DNA of 64,000 nt from Glandiceps talaboti (taxonomy: Eukaryota > Hemichordata > Enteropneusta > Spengelidae), in NCBI RefSeq assembly GCF_964340395.1, contig NC_135552.1, positions 937,001-1,001,000 on the forward strand, written 5' to 3'. The notes under the pieces were generated by a model, which did no database searches, had not been told where the DNA came from, and was given only the letters and a program-made list of their open reading frames with translations. Below, piece after piece: positions 11,128-22,048 of the stretch; within the stretch, counting starts at the first letter, position 1, and every line of letters begins with the position of its first letter. A program made the translations under genes and the position numbers.

Positions 11128-12226
11128 CAATGGCATTGTAGCACAACTGTACAGTTTTTAGAAATATTTATTCATATGCTAGTCCATGCTAACAATAGGT
11201 GTTCATTTGCTGAATGACTATCCAGTTGCCTATCCAACCATGTTGCTATCTTTGTGATATACAAATGTATGCTATCATTTGGCTGTTGTTATGTTGCTAG
11301 ATATATTTGCGTACATTTTTGAATGTTTTTATTCACTTGTATAAGAATTCCTGATATCATCTTTTCAATACACATGATCATTTAGCTGTTGCTATGGGCG
11401 TGGTCTTGTTGCTAGGCACTTTTGCATACATTTCTTGAATGTTTATTCATTTGTCTTTCAATTCCTGTTACCTTTGCAATATACATGATTATTTCAATGT
11501 TGCTATGGGCGTGGTCTTGTTGCTAGGCAAATTAAAATACATTTTTGAATGTTTGTTCAATTGTCTATTAATCCCTGTTGTTATTGTGAAATACACGACT
11601 GTTTGGCTGTTGCTATGGGCATGGTCATGGTTGCTAGGGATATTTGCATCATTTTTTGAATATTTACTCGCTTGCCTACCAGATGATGTTATTTGAGCAT
11701 AATTCACATTTTTACACCTAATTTGTATATTACTAATGAGATCATTATACATGTATGCTAATATTTCTTCATCTATACACCCACAGATGCATCCTTGTTA
11801 AATTTCAGCCCAATCTGCTGAGTAGTTTTGGAATTAAAGGTTTCTGACCAAAAAGACACACTTTTAGCCCTAATTTGCATATTACTAGGGGAATCATCAT
11901 GTCATGAACAAATCTTAATTTACCCACATCTAAGAATGTTCCCATCAAATTTCATGCCAATCTGCACAGTAGTTTTTGTGTTTTTTGGACCAAAAATCAC
12001 ATTTTTTGACTCAAAACCCACATCTCTGATGCAATCATTTCATTTGAACAATTTCTCAACTAGACACCAGAAGTAAAATGACCACCAAATATCAAAGCAA
12101 TCAGTTGTTTACATGCACACAAACACACAAACACACACACACACACACACATCCACACACACTGACAGACAGACACTTTACCATGCTTAAAGCACTACTG
12201 AACCTTAAGTTCAGTTGTACTAAAAA
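11128..12226 (+). repeat. H1 repeat copy c, near complete
   Basis: Starts gccaatggcattgtagcacaactg, has four or five core units of about 110 bp (each with ttgctatgggc[ga]tggtc), the taatttgcat..ctgatg blocks and (CA)n at 12110-12155, and ends with the hairpin agcactactgaac/gttcagttgtact. Confidence 0.8.
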
Positions 12227-12289
12227 TGTCTTTGAGAAAAGAACATACGTAGATGACCATTAATTACAATAATGACAAATACTCGACTA

Positions 12290-12480
12290 TAAATATAAAG
12301 ACAAAGTGTGAAATGACCACAGCTGACACTACATTGATATCTGCATGTACATGTACAGTACAGTGTGCACATGTGAATTACATGGCAAACAAGAAGCTGC
12401 AGACTTTCGACTAGCATTCTTCAACGTCGTCAAAAAAATATAACAGCCTCATATACCTTTTTATTTGGTAAAAATCCTGT
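12290..12480. repeat. Dispersed repeat G, copy 1
   Basis: Shares gaccacagctgac, cattgatatctgcatgt, actagcattcttcaacg and acagcctcatatacctttt with 36780-36930. The central part is also related to 6110-6200. Nature unknown. Confidence 0.6.
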
Positions 12481-12489
12481 GAATACTAG

Positions 12490-13660
12490 TATGTATATGC
12501 AAGCAAAAGCATAGTTCCAGGGTACAGTACGGTAAGAACAAACATGAAGGCTCTGTCTGAGTTAGCATCTAAGAAAGATAAGGAAAAGTCATCGAGGACT
12601 CTGATACCTCCGTCAGAGAGAAACATGCTACATGCAACACCATGTACCAACAACAAGCTCTGGAACTTGAAGCGAAAGAGAAACTCTAACACCCAGTATG
12701 CGTTACATCAAACTCAGTTCAATACACATAGTAAATATAAAAGCATGATTTTGATTTGACAGTTTTGTACAAATAAACATGTCTTCTGTCAAATTAGTTA
12801 GTTTTTGGTAGTCGTGTCTTTGCTGACATGACATACATGCCACTGTCCACATATACATGTACGTTTCTCGGCCTCTCTGTAAATTGCTGTTGACATTCAT
12901 TTCACTCAGAATAACACAATAAAAACGTCTTGAATTGTTCACGATAGTTTAAATAATATTGATGTCGACAGACGTCATTGACAAACAAATTTGTCACTAG
13001 ATAAAAACGAGACTTGATTAGTATATCGCTACCATGTAGTAGTAGTCAAGTACACTCGACTTCGGAGCAAGTTGCTGTACCCGAAGGCCGACCCGATTGG
13101 GGAGGAGTAAGCTTACACGTGGAAGCACATGTCGTGTGATTGTATGTTGGCGAGTCTATGCCAACTGTTTTTGGTAAATACAGATGGATTTTGTAAATAG
13201 GACAAGTTTAATATTCATCATCAAAGAGCTTTAGCCGTTCATACTTTCAAGGGGTGTGGACAGAAAATCACTGAACAATGTTGAACACAAGAAATCGCGT
13301 ACTTGTACAGTGCAAGGTCACCGGAAGTATCGTACTAGTTTTGACTTGCACTTGTGAATTTAGTTTAAATTTACCTAATACTGTCAAAAACTGAGTAATA
13401 TGTCCCACATGATGAAATATTTTGCCATCCGTTAAAAACAATTTTCGCGTTTCCAAATTTGTGTTACGATCAAAGCAACCAAAATATGAATCATTGAAAT
13501 TTGAATGTGTAAACACGTAACCTTTGGACTCAGCATTTAAAAACGACCCCTCAACTCCACAACTTTTAGTACAGTACCACCTCCAACACGATATTGTCAG
13601 CTATCAAAAGTTTCTAGCTTACGCAAATAGCGACAAAGGTAGGGGTCCCAAAGGTTAGCG
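12490..13660. other. Unannotated; one 71-codon ORF of unknown meaning
   Basis: The frame at 12544-12759 (+) begins MKALSELASKKDKEKSSRTL and is Lys/Ser rich. I do not recognise it, it has no visible splice context and it is probably chance or a decayed element. Nothing else is supported. Confidence 0.3.
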
Positions 13661-13664
13661 TTTG

Positions 13665-14038
13665 CCGCAATGCATGCTGGGAAACCCAGAACAAAATGGC
13701 TGCTAGGCGGCCATATTGGATCGTATCACGACAACAATGAATATGCACATGTATGTCATAGAACACTGTCCTAATACCAACTTTGAATGAGATCTGTTCA
13801 AGCATGTCTGAGTTATGGCTTTAGACAGGGAAAATTTGCAAACAAAATGGCTGCTAGGCGACCATTTTGGATTGTATCATTAAACAAATTGATGTGCATA
13901 TGTATGCCATTGTATGTTGACCCTGTACCAAGTTTGAAAAAAATTGGTCCAGGCATCTCCAAGAAACGACTCTGAACGGACGGACGGACGGAACCCAATC
14001 CATAAGTCCCCGTCCTGGACTTCGTCCGACAGGGACTA
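13665..14038 (+). repeat. H2 repeat copy 1
   Basis: Tandem core units of about 180-190 bp (aaaatggctgctaggcggcc ... ggatcgtatca ... gagatctgttcaagcatgtc), then a (GGAC)n run and a terminal inverted motif AGTCCCCGTCC..GGACTTCGTCCGAC.GGGACT. Same layout as H1 but unrelated sequence. Confidence 0.75.
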
Positions 14039-14039
14039 A

Positions 14040-14160
14040 AAAAAGTATCTCTCTCAGTCGACGATTTCATCAAAGATTTGGACTCTGTGCCTAATCTACC
14101 ATATGATGATCTACATACCAGTACAGCCATTTCAGAGCTGAACAGTCATTCATTGTTGTA
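14040..14160 (+). other. Short open stretch between two H2 copies
   Basis: Reads open for about 39 codons (KVSLSVDDFIKDLDSVPNLP..) to a stop at 14158. No splice acceptor is visible and the left side is H2. It may be a fragment of a coding exon or chance. Confidence 0.2.
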
Positions 14161-14718
14161 ATACGATCCAATATGGCCGCCTAGCAGCCATTTTGTTTGC
14201 TATTTTTCTATGTCCAAAGCCATATTGGATCGTATCATGACGAAAATGGATATGCACATGTATGTCATAGAACACTGTCCTAATACCAACTTCGAATGAG
14301 ATCTGTTCAAGCATGTCTGAGTTATGGCTTTGGACATGCAAAATTCGCAAACAAAATGGCTGCCAGGCAGCCATTTTGGATCGTATCACAATGAAAATGT
14401 ATATGCACATGTATGTCATAGAACACTGTCCTAATACGAACTTTGAATGAGATCTGTTAAAGCATGTCTGAGTTATGGCTTTAGACAGGGAAAATTTGCA
14501 AACAAAATGGCTGCTAGGCGGCCATATTGGATTGTATCATGAAACAAATTGACGTGCATATGTATGCCATTGTATGTTGCCCCTGTACTAAGTTTGAACA
14601 AAATCGGTGAAGGCATCTCCAAGAAACAGCTGCGGACGGACGGACGGACGCACAGACACACGGACAGACGGAACCCAATCCATAAGTCCCCGTCCCGGAC
14701 TTCGTCCGGCGGGGACTA
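14161..14718 (+). repeat. H2 repeat copy 2 with inverted start and terminal hairpin
   Basis: Begins with an inverted fragment (ccgcctagcagccattttgt, 14178-14197), then runs forward through three core units. It ends with (GGAC)n-like sequence and a clear hairpin: AGTCCCCG (14685-14692) pairs with CGGGGACT (14710-14717), and CCGGAC with GTCCGG around a TTC loop. Confidence 0.75.
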
Positions 14719-14751
14719 AATATACCAGTACTTTATATATAATATTGTTAT

Positions 14752-15182
14752 ATGGAAGATACTTCGGTGGATTCTGAACATAGCGATTTGTTTAATTTGA
14801 ATTATTTTGAACTTTCTGAGAGTGAATTTTATTACGATCAACAACAAAATAAATCTGACTCGAGGCACACGCCAGCGACTACGGCCACCGATGTCATTGT
14901 ATGCGTACACGTACACATCAACAACGCCCAACAACTGCAGCCGATGGGAGATCGTGCAACCCATTCCTCAGGACCATCAACCAGCCAGAACGCAGTCAAT
15001 CAATTCCCACAGTTATCAGGAATGTTTCCAAACACACAGATTACTATTTAGCGGTGGATCTTTCAATTTCACATTTCATGTTGCCAGAAACAGCTCTCTC
15101 AAGTCAAAGTTCTAGTCAGTGTGTTTACATTATAAAACGCTGCAGACAATCCGTAATCTTTTCCGATTCTGATGAAGACTAA
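14752..15182 (+). pseudogene. Unrecognised frameshifted ORF, acidic-tailed
   Basis: An open frame begins MEDTSVDSEHSDLFNLNYFE and is Ser/Thr/Gln rich in the middle. At 15049 the frame ends after PNTQITI, but the next frame continues sensibly as SGGSFNFTFHV, suggesting a one-base indel. A third frame ends in VIFSDSDED before a stop at 15181. The composition (acidic start, SDSDED end) looks like a real protein tail rather than random sequence. I do not recognise the family; it may be a decayed transposon protein or host retrocopy. Confidence 0.3.
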
Positions 15183-15184
15183 CT

Positions 15185-16154
15185 TTTATAATATTGTTCA
15201 TTTTGAAAGATTTTGCTGAATTACTATTATATAGGACACTATGGATACCACGCTGTTGAATTTTATCTGTTTCTACTACTAAATTAATCGTGTATGCATT
15301 TCTTCTGATCGGTTTGTGAATGAATCACAACGGAGCTAGCTAGCGAGAGCAGGTCAACACGTAATTTGCATATCAATACTTATTGTTGTTGACAACCAAT
15401 CATCGCTCATAATTCATGTCTCTGACCTCTGCCTGACCTGAATGACATGAGCTGGTGACCTGATACATATTCATACGAATATGTTGTTTGCCCTTCCCCA
15501 CCTGCACTTCATTGCGTTTTTGGTGTACATATGTAATAATAACAGAACCCCATATCGACATATGACCTAAAATGCATGACTGATCAAGCGGTGAAGTCAA
15601 AAAACTAACAGACTATAAGCAAGGGTAGTAGAGTCAAAGTGTAGTTAATTCAATCCCTGGCCTACAGTAGTATCCAGTTTTCAAATGAACTTTCAGCAAA
15701 ATGTAGCATATGTACAACAGTATATCTATCAATGGACGGTTAGATAATTCATGTTCTGATTTACTCGAGGGAAAAGACGTATAACATCATGATATTTGAA
15801 TTCCGGTGTCAAAATCCTTGTAAAAATCACTTATTATATATTCATCAATAAAGGTTGCTAGGAACAAGCAACTTCAACAAAGCATAACTCATCTGAAACT
15901 GCAGTGATTTTGATTCTGACTGCATGACGGTCTTCGTTCCAGTCACAGACTACACTTACTAACCTTTGACCTTTTCCGGTAGAAACTGTTTGAGTCAATT
16001 ACAAAAAAAACCCGTAAAGACCCGAAGTATCATTTTGCACAATGTTCGACAGTTTGAAGGGTGAGCATGAGCCATGACAGGAGGGAAAGGGATTAAGAGC
16101 CCCATTCACACCTAATGCAATAGGCGTTTCCAGTCTGTTTGTTGGTGGTCTGAG
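15185..16154. other. Unannotated spacer
   Basis: No supported coding or repeat structure. Contains tgacctg half-sites and TAATTTGCATATCAAT near 15363, which resembles the H1 motif but is isolated. Confidence 0.3.
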
Positions 16155-16288
16155 TAAGATCTAAGTTCAGCCACCTGCCATGTCCAATCAACCAAATCCC
16201 GATTGGCTCTAGTAACATCCAATGAACAGATTCACCTAGAAATATAGGAGTCATCTTTGATTGTCATCATACATACAAAAAACATATA
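16155..16288 (+). pseudogene. LINE-3 RT fragment, piece 1
   Basis: Decayed RT C-terminal part: IPIGSSNIQ, a stop, then TDSPRNIGVIFDCHHTYKKH, which matches the RN[IL]GV.FD block after the RT palm in L2/CR1-type LINEs. The frame breaks at the TA of 16287-16288, where a pogo-like element is inserted, and continues in phase at 17525 (KKHI|SATCHSIYFHLAKIG). Confidence 0.75.
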
Positions 16289-17522
16289 CAGTCAAACCTG
16301 TGTATAGTGGTCAGCCAAGGGACCAACAAAATGTGGCCACTATAGAGAGGTGGCCTCTCTGTAGAGGGTTGGTTGTTTTTGTAATCGGGTGGCCAAAACA
16401 TTTAGAAGTTAAGAGAAGTGGGGGACACAAACTAAATACAACATAATATTAAGGGTTTCAAAACTAATTATTTAATCTCACATCAAAAATACATGACATT
16501 GTACATGTATTTACAATTCAATGACAACTCTGCTTTGCATTCTAGAAGTAATTTTGCAGTTTCTGTGAAAAATATCAATCATGAATACAGTCTAGTCCAA
16601 TTACAAAGTTATGTAACAGTTTTTCGTCTTTCGAATCTTTCTTCTACGATCACCTGGTGCATTGCTTTCAGTATGTTCAGTATCTGGGTACGCCCAACAC
16701 CATACTTCTCAGCCAGTTTGCGTGAGCCCACAGAACAACCACTCGCTTTGTAGACTGATAATCTCGACCTTCTCGTTCAAAGTCAACGTCTTCTGAACAG
16801 CCTTCGCCATGATTTCGATGATAAACAGTAAATAATGCTGCGATACGATTTGTTACGACGTGATAGCTATGATGCAAAAGCATAGAATGGTACATAGTGT
16901 ACGAAGCTCTCGCTCCGCGATTATAAACACAGTTGCCGCCATTGATGTTTTGTTACGTTCACGCACAGAGGGACTGTGGTTCACGTGTTACGTGATGACG
17001 CACTTTGACCTACGACCTGTCAATTGTACTTCGATTTTTCTTTGTACGGTAAAGTTTCTGACTCCTTTCGGCATTGCAGCAAGTGTTAAAGGGGTATCGT
17101 TGACATTACTGTGGGTCTATTGGCGGTACGGTCACCCTGTTTGATGTTACCGGGTGATGCCCCCAGTGTGGCCGTAGTGAATAACATGAACGAACTACGT
17201 CATTGTCTTGTTTCTGTAGTGCAGTGCCTATTGTTAACCAAAGGAGGTGTGTGTTTTCACACCAATACGGCAATAAAACAAAACATCGGACAACCTCTGA
17301 CGACTTTCTATTTCAATTGAGAGTTTCAACTCAAAGATACCGACCATTATACACGGTATAATTACCAAATTGGGCCGGTAATAGGTGGCCGCTGACCGCG
17401 TTAAAGAGGTGGCCGTTCTATCAAGTGTCATTAACATGTAAAATTGCACGGGACTGCCACAAAGTGACAGCTTAGAGAAGGTGGCCGCTCTGTCAGGGTG
17501 ACCGCTAAGACAAGTTTGACTG
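16289..17522. mobile_element. pogo/Tigger-like element with TA target duplication
   Basis: Inverted ends CAGTCAAACCTG (16289-16300) and CAAGTTTGACTG (17511-17522), 11 of 12 matching, flanked by TA on both sides, as in Tc1/mariner-pogo elements. The subterminal regions repeat GTGGCC motifs in both arms. It holds a fragment of a CENP-B-type transposase N-terminus on the minus strand. Removing the element with one TA joins the flanking LINE codons in frame. At 1234 bp it is far shorter than an autonomous pogo, so it is internally deleted. Confidence 0.85.
16640..16810 (-). pseudogene. pogo transposase N-terminal (CENP-B/psq-type HTH) fragment
   Basis: From the ATG at 16810: MAKAVQKTLTLNEKVEIIS, then after a frameshift SVGSRKLAEKYGVGRTQI and LNILKAMHQ. 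The T[LI].EK..II......S...LA.K[YF]GVG..QI..IL pattern is the N-terminal helix-turn-helix of CENP-B/Tigger/pogo transposases, which binds the element ends. The DDE catalytic domain is absent. The strand is opposite to the interrupted LINE. It is dead. Confidence 0.8.
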
Positions 17523-17755
17523 TATCTGCAACCTGTCACTCCATCTACTTTCATCTCGCCAAAATCGGTCACATTTGTCACTTTCTCAGTAAAAGCACTT
17601 GTCAGCAACTGATTCAAGCCCTCCTTTCTTCTAAACTCGACTATGGCAATGCACTTCTTTAGGGACTACCCCATGAACACATCAAGCCACTACAACATGC
17701 ACAGAACACAGCTGCCAGGATCTTCACACAGGTAAAGAAACATCAACAAATTACA
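17523..17755 (+). pseudogene. LINE-3 RT C-terminal fragment, piece 2
   Basis: FHLAKIGHICHFLSKSTCQQ, then LIQALLSSKLDYGNALL*GL (in-frame stop) and HAQNTAARIFTQVKKHQQIT. This is the conserved thumb/C-terminal region of L2/CR1-like RTs. It stops at TTACA (17751-17755), the target site of the next insertion, and resumes in phase at 20484 (..QQIT|PILKEL..). Confidence 0.88.
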
Positions 17756-18139
17756 CAGGGTTCGTACACTTAAAGCACAACAAAATTCCAGGACTTTCCA
17801 GGGGTTTTTCATCAGTTTTCCAGGTGTATTCATATTGATTTTGGCCATTTTCCAAGGGTGTTGACACTAAAGTATATTTTTTGAATGACAGCTAATTGTC
17901 TGATGTGGATGAGAAAAAATTAACAACAGTTCCCATAATATGTCACAAAACATTTTAAAGAAAATCGACACAATGTAAGATGTTGGTTTCAAAACCACGT
18001 TTACACGCTAAGATTAACGTAGAAACCTCTGTCCTACCTCCGAAGTAGCCGTTTCGTCAAGCTGGTGCATTGATCATGTAAGATTGAGTCGGAGCATTCG
18101 TCAGTCTAATTCAGACATACTAGTATCCAGAAAAATAAA

Positions 18140-19419
18140 TTAAAATACCGCCAATGGCATTGTAGCACAACTGTACAGTTTTTAAAAATGTTTATCCATA
18201 TGGTAGTCCACGCTAACAATAAGTGTTCATTTGGTGAATGACTATCCAGTTGCCTATCCAACCATGTTGCTATCTTTACGATATATGCTATCATTTGGCT
18301 GTTGCTATGGGCGTGGTCATGTTGTTAGATATATTTGCATACATTTTTGTATGTTTTTGTTCACTTGTGTATGAATTCCTGATATTATCTTTGCAATATA
18401 CAAATGTATGTGACCATTTGGCTGTTGCTATGGGCGTGGTCTTGTTGCTAGCCACACTTGCATACATTTTTTGAATGTTTATTCATTTGTCTTCTATTTC
18501 TGTTGTTATCTTTGCAATATATGTGATTATTTAGCTGTTGCTATGGGCGTGGTCTTGTTGCTAGGCAAATTTACATACGTTTTTTTAATGTTTATTCAAT
18601 TGTCTATTAATCCCCATTGTTATCTTTGCAATATATGTGATCATTTGGCTGTTGCTATGGGCGTGGTCTTATTGCTAGGCACATTTGCATACATTTTTTG
18701 AATGTATATTCAATAGTCTATCAATCCCTATCTTTGTGAAATACACGACCGTTTGGCTGTTGCTATGGGCGTGGTCATGGTTGCTAGGGTATTTGCATAC
18801 ATTTTTTGAATGTTTACTCATTTGCCTACCAGATGATGTTGTTATTTGACCAAAATATACTGCCATTTGGTTGATGCTAAGGGCGTGGTGTGGTCATGGT
18901 CGCTAGGGCCAATTTTGAAGAAAATGTGCAGAATAACACTTTCAGAAATATCTCACCAAGATTCAGACTCGGTGACCAAGTACTTTTTGAGATATACGTT
19001 TTTGACCAAAAATGAACATTTTTACACCTAATTTGCATATCACTCATGGAGTCATTGTATGCTTAATATTTTTTCGTCCGTAAATCCCTAGATGCATTCC
19101 AATTAAATTTCAGCCCAATCTGCTCAGTTGTTTTGGAATTATAGATTTTCAAAAAGACACATTTTTAGCCCTTATTTGCATATCACTGATGGAATCATCA
19201 TGTCATGAACAAATCTTACTTTATACCCCCTTAAGAATGTTCCCACCAAATTTCGCACCAATCTGCCCAGTAGTTTCTGAGTTTAAGTTTTTTGACCAAA
19301 AATCACACACCTGTGATGCGATCATTTTGATTTGAACAATTTCCCAACTAGACACCCAAGGTAATGGACCCACCAAATATCATGGCAATCGGTTCAGCGG
19401 TTTTTGACTTTAAGTTGTT

Positions 19420-19480
<61 letters not shown>

Positions 19481-19587
19481 ACACACACACACAGCCACAC
19501 TCACACACAGACAGACAGACAGACAGACAGACAGACGCCAGGCGATCCCTATAGCACTATTGAACCTCTGTTCAGTTGTGCTAAAAA
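18140..19587 (+). repeat. H1 repeat copy d, complete (reference copy)
   Basis: Left motif TAGCACAACTG after gccaatggcattg; about seven core units of roughly 110-120 bp with ttggctgttgctatgggcgtggtc; a unique right half with repeated taatttgcatatcactnatgg blocks; (CA)n/(CAGA)n at 19424-19536; a terminal imperfect hairpin with the 3' arm gttcagttgtgcta. The left motif is the inverse of the 3' hairpin arm. The layout fits a Helentron-derived HINE element (inference). Confidence 0.85.
19424..19536. repeat. (CA)n followed by (CAGA)n microsatellite
   Basis: About 35 CA units with minor interruptions, then about seven CAGA units. It is the internal microsatellite of H1 copy d. Confidence 0.95.
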
Positions 19588-20483
19588 ACAAAAGTTTGTC
19601 CGCGTTATTGTATGGTTTGATGTTACTAGATTTATACGTCACTTAAAATAATTTTTTTCTTCAAAAGTTTGAATAAAAATTTCATTTACGTAACGAAATT
19701 TCGAGCTATGAATAATTGAGTACATTCATCGCTTGCATCTCGATGTTTATGTACGGATGCCACGAGTTGCAGAACATCGCGATTTTTCAACTCAATTTGA
19801 CCATTGACGAATGTTACTGTACCGACAACATAAAACAGTAGTATATTCTTTTAGAACATGTAACACAAATACCCATTTATCGACGACATAAAAGTCACAA
19901 CTGTACTTCCACAACCTGGAAATTCAACTGCACTTCCCTAGGCCCTGGCCCTAGTATTGCCATGCCTGAGCTTGTAGTATGTTGACTCGTGGTTGATGAT
20001 GCTTTGATACTCGCTACAATGTTACGATAATCTTGTTAACAGACCTACTGTTACCCCCAGGACTGTTACAGTATCATGTCCCTGAAATGACGACTCGGAG
20101 ATGGAGTAGCAATATACGAAAGATTGAAACAAACACTGCGGCGCCCATTCAACTATGCATAGGCATGGTCTGTGGGGCAAAGTGTCTCGTGGAACGATCG
20201 TTTGACTGTCTGGGTTTAATCGGCGTGAATTTTGATTCACCACCGCGAAAGACTTTGAAAATATTTTCGCCATTTCACATTACGAGATTCAGAACCATAT
20301 GAATGGGTGGCTCGAGCACAGACATGATGATCGTCAATATTAATCGATCAATTGAACATGATCATTTTCCAGGGTTTTCCAGGGGTAGGGCGCATTTTTC
20401 CAGGGTTTTCCAGGGCTTTCCAGGGAGGGTGTGAAATTCTAGGGTTATCAAGGGTTTTCCAGGACCGTGCGAACCCTGTTACA

Positions 20484-20884
20484 CCAATACTAAAGGAACT
20501 GCACAGGTTGCGAGTACAATACAGAATTGATGACAAAGTTCTACTGACCACCTATAAAATACTGCATGGTCTATCACCGCCTTACTTATTGGACAGTATC
20601 AGTGAGAAGCAATCTGACAAATATTTACTGTTTGAACCCAAGTACAGACTTAATATCTTTGGTGGCTGTGCTTTTTCATGTGCTGTACCATGTCTTTGGA
20701 ACAAATTGCCACTGGAGCTTTGACAGACACCCACAGTCAATGCCTTCAGGGAGAACCTTAAAACATACCGTACTTGTTCACGAGAGTTTTCAATATTTAA
20801 CTGTACATGTACAGTGCCTCTGAACTCTACTTCGTCTTGGATACAGGTGCTCTATAAATTTTATGATTGATTGATTGATTGATT
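20484..20884 (+). pseudogene. LINE-3 RT C-terminus, piece 3, with 3' tail
   Basis: PILKELHRLRVQYRIDDKVL, LTTYKILHGLSPPYLLD and CAVPCLWNKLPLEL form the last conserved block of L2/CR1-like LINE proteins. The 3' end shows gctctataaattttatga and about five GATT units (20862-20884), the tandem tail of this LINE class. The tail abuts an H1 right end, so the LINE lies next to or in an H1 copy. Confidence 0.9.
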
Positions 20885-21005
20885 TTGACTTTTAGTTGTT
20901 TACACACACACATCCACACACACACAGACAGACATCCACACACACAGACAGACACTTTGCCATGCCTATAGAGCACTACAGAATCAGTTCAGTTGTGCTA
21001 AAAAT
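20885..21005 (+). repeat. H1 repeat copy e, right end only
   Basis: ttttgacttttagttgttta, then CA/CAGA runs and the end ttcagttgtgctaaaaat. The rest of the copy is missing, probably lost at the LINE-3 insertion. Confidence 0.75.
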
Positions 21006-21047
21006 CTCTTCCACAGTAACATTAACAATTATGATATTTATACTCAC

Positions 21048-21153
21048 CACATAGTAGGATAAGACACCAGTTTCAGGTTCTAATAAAAACCATCGGTGTT
21101 GCCACCCTTTCATTACATTGGTATATTTATTCAGCTGTCCCTCCAAAGGTGTT
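21048..21153 (-). CDS. Exon of an oxysterol-binding-protein-related gene: start of PH domain (OSBPL9/10/11 type)
   Basis: The 106-nt exon is bounded by an acceptor (ttattcacag, minus strand) and donor GTGAGT. It encodes [20 protein letters not shown] then [15 protein letters not shown]. This matches the first strands of the PH domain of ORP9/10/11 lipid-transfer proteins ([LM]EG.L.K[WY]TN...GWQ.R.F.L....G.L.Y[YF]), which bind phosphoinositides at membrane contact sites. It starts with one base that completes the AG left by the 32-nt exon at 24959-24990 (giving Arg) and ends in phase 0. The next PH exon was not found downstream; the intron is filled with LINE-3 and its insertions. Which paralogue it is cannot be settled. 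Confidence 0.82.
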
Positions 21154-21254
21154 CTGTGAATAAATGATACTACATTTTACTACTTCACAGGGACCGTCAA
21201 ACAACAGTGTTTCCATTTGTGTCAAATTTTGCATATTGTAATATGTACATTTAT

Positions 21255-21287
21255 GCATAAAAATAGCACCAATGGCATTGTAGTATC
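21255..21287 (+). repeat. H1 repeat copy f, left end
   Basis: aaaaatagcaccaatggcattgtag matches the H1 left end, then switches abruptly to T1-family sequence. Confidence 0.6.
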
Positions 21288-21675
21288 GATCAAGAATAAA
21301 TGAATATCTTGATGTATACCGACTTAACAGTTCTCCTCAGCGACACAAAATTTATATCACAAAATTTTTACAACTGTGTCTTTGTCAAATTGAAAGTTCA
21401 CACTGTCATTCATACTTCATGTCATGGAACTTAGTTTGTGCATTGTGGTATTGTACCAGAGTGTACAGTTCGGTCCGACACCAAGAACTGCCTGAACAGA
21501 GATTCATCCGGAGTTTGTTCTTGGAGCCCACATTTCAAGAGAGTGATTACCATAGAAAATTGAAAGTCCAGAAAGTTGAAATCAAACCACTTGCATATAA
21601 ATGTTTTCTTGTAACATTTTGGAAGTGCAAACTATGTACTTGTACATTTTGTATATGGCATCTGGTATACTGGGT
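21287..21675 (-). mobile_element. T1 family copy 3, partial, antisense
   Basis: Reverse complement of about 470-890 in copy 1. Shared words include gtgacacaaaatttgtat, acaactgtgtttctgtcaaa, gtcatacttcat, agagtgattaccatagaaaa and atttatatgcaagaa. It lies between the two halves of an H1 copy, so it is an insertion or a chimera. Confidence 0.7.
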
Positions 21676-21689
21676 ACTCATGGTGAATG

Positions 21690-21729
21690 GGTTGTTGTGT
21701 GTACACGCACGCACGCACACACGCACACA

Positions 21730-21809
<80 letters not shown>

Positions 21810-21880
21810 CAGACATTTCTCCATGCCTATAGCCCTACCAAACCTACATCATACATGTACATGTAGTTCAGTTGTGCTAC
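21690..21880 (+). repeat. H1 copy f right end with long (CA)n
   Basis: (CA)n with CG-containing variants at 21704-21806 (about 50 units), then the H1 end (catgcctatagccctacc .. gttcagttgtgctacaaa). Confidence 0.8.
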
Positions 21881-21935
21881 AAACTGACTGTCAGCTTCAT
21901 TGTTGTCATTTCTGACACAATATAGTACACTTACC

Positions 21936-22048
21936 ACTCAACATTTGTTCCTCACATATGACCGAAAACGTTTTGGATTTTCAACTATAGAATGTTCTGT
22001 CTTGTCACAAAATTCAATATATTTAGACCTTTGTAGGTTTTTAGCTCC
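21936..22048 (-). pseudogene. LINE-4 linker fragment, distal piece
   Basis: On the minus strand it reads EFCDKTEHSIVENPKRFRSY, a linker motif (KTEHSI.ENPKRFW.[FY]V) found between endonuclease and RT in CR1/jockey-type LINEs. It continues the fragment at 24213-24478 across the TTAA-flanked insertion. Confidence 0.75.

Larger units (their letters stand above)
17756..20478. mobile_element. hAT-like element with 5-bp TSD (CAGGGTTCG..CGAACCCTG)
   Basis: Ends CAGGGTTCGTACAC and (inward from the right) CAGGGTTCGCACGGTCC. Target duplication TTACA at 17751-17755 and 20479-20483. Subterminal arrays of TTTTCCAGG (about 17795-17825 and 20367-20462) are present on both sides. Deleting the element plus one TTACA restores the LINE frame. 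It contains a complete H1 repeat (18140-19587) as a third nesting level. No transposase is recognisable. Confidence 0.88.

Noticed and set aside
12544-12759. 71-codon Lys/Ser-rich ORF as a gene
   Set aside because: No promoter, splice signals or recognisable motif; mentioned only as unannotated.
19364-19651. ORFs of 73-95 codons over the (CA)n/(CAGA)n tract
   Set aside because: The peptides are His/Thr or Val/Cys runs generated by the microsatellite. The same applies to 21547-21915 and 7212-7394.
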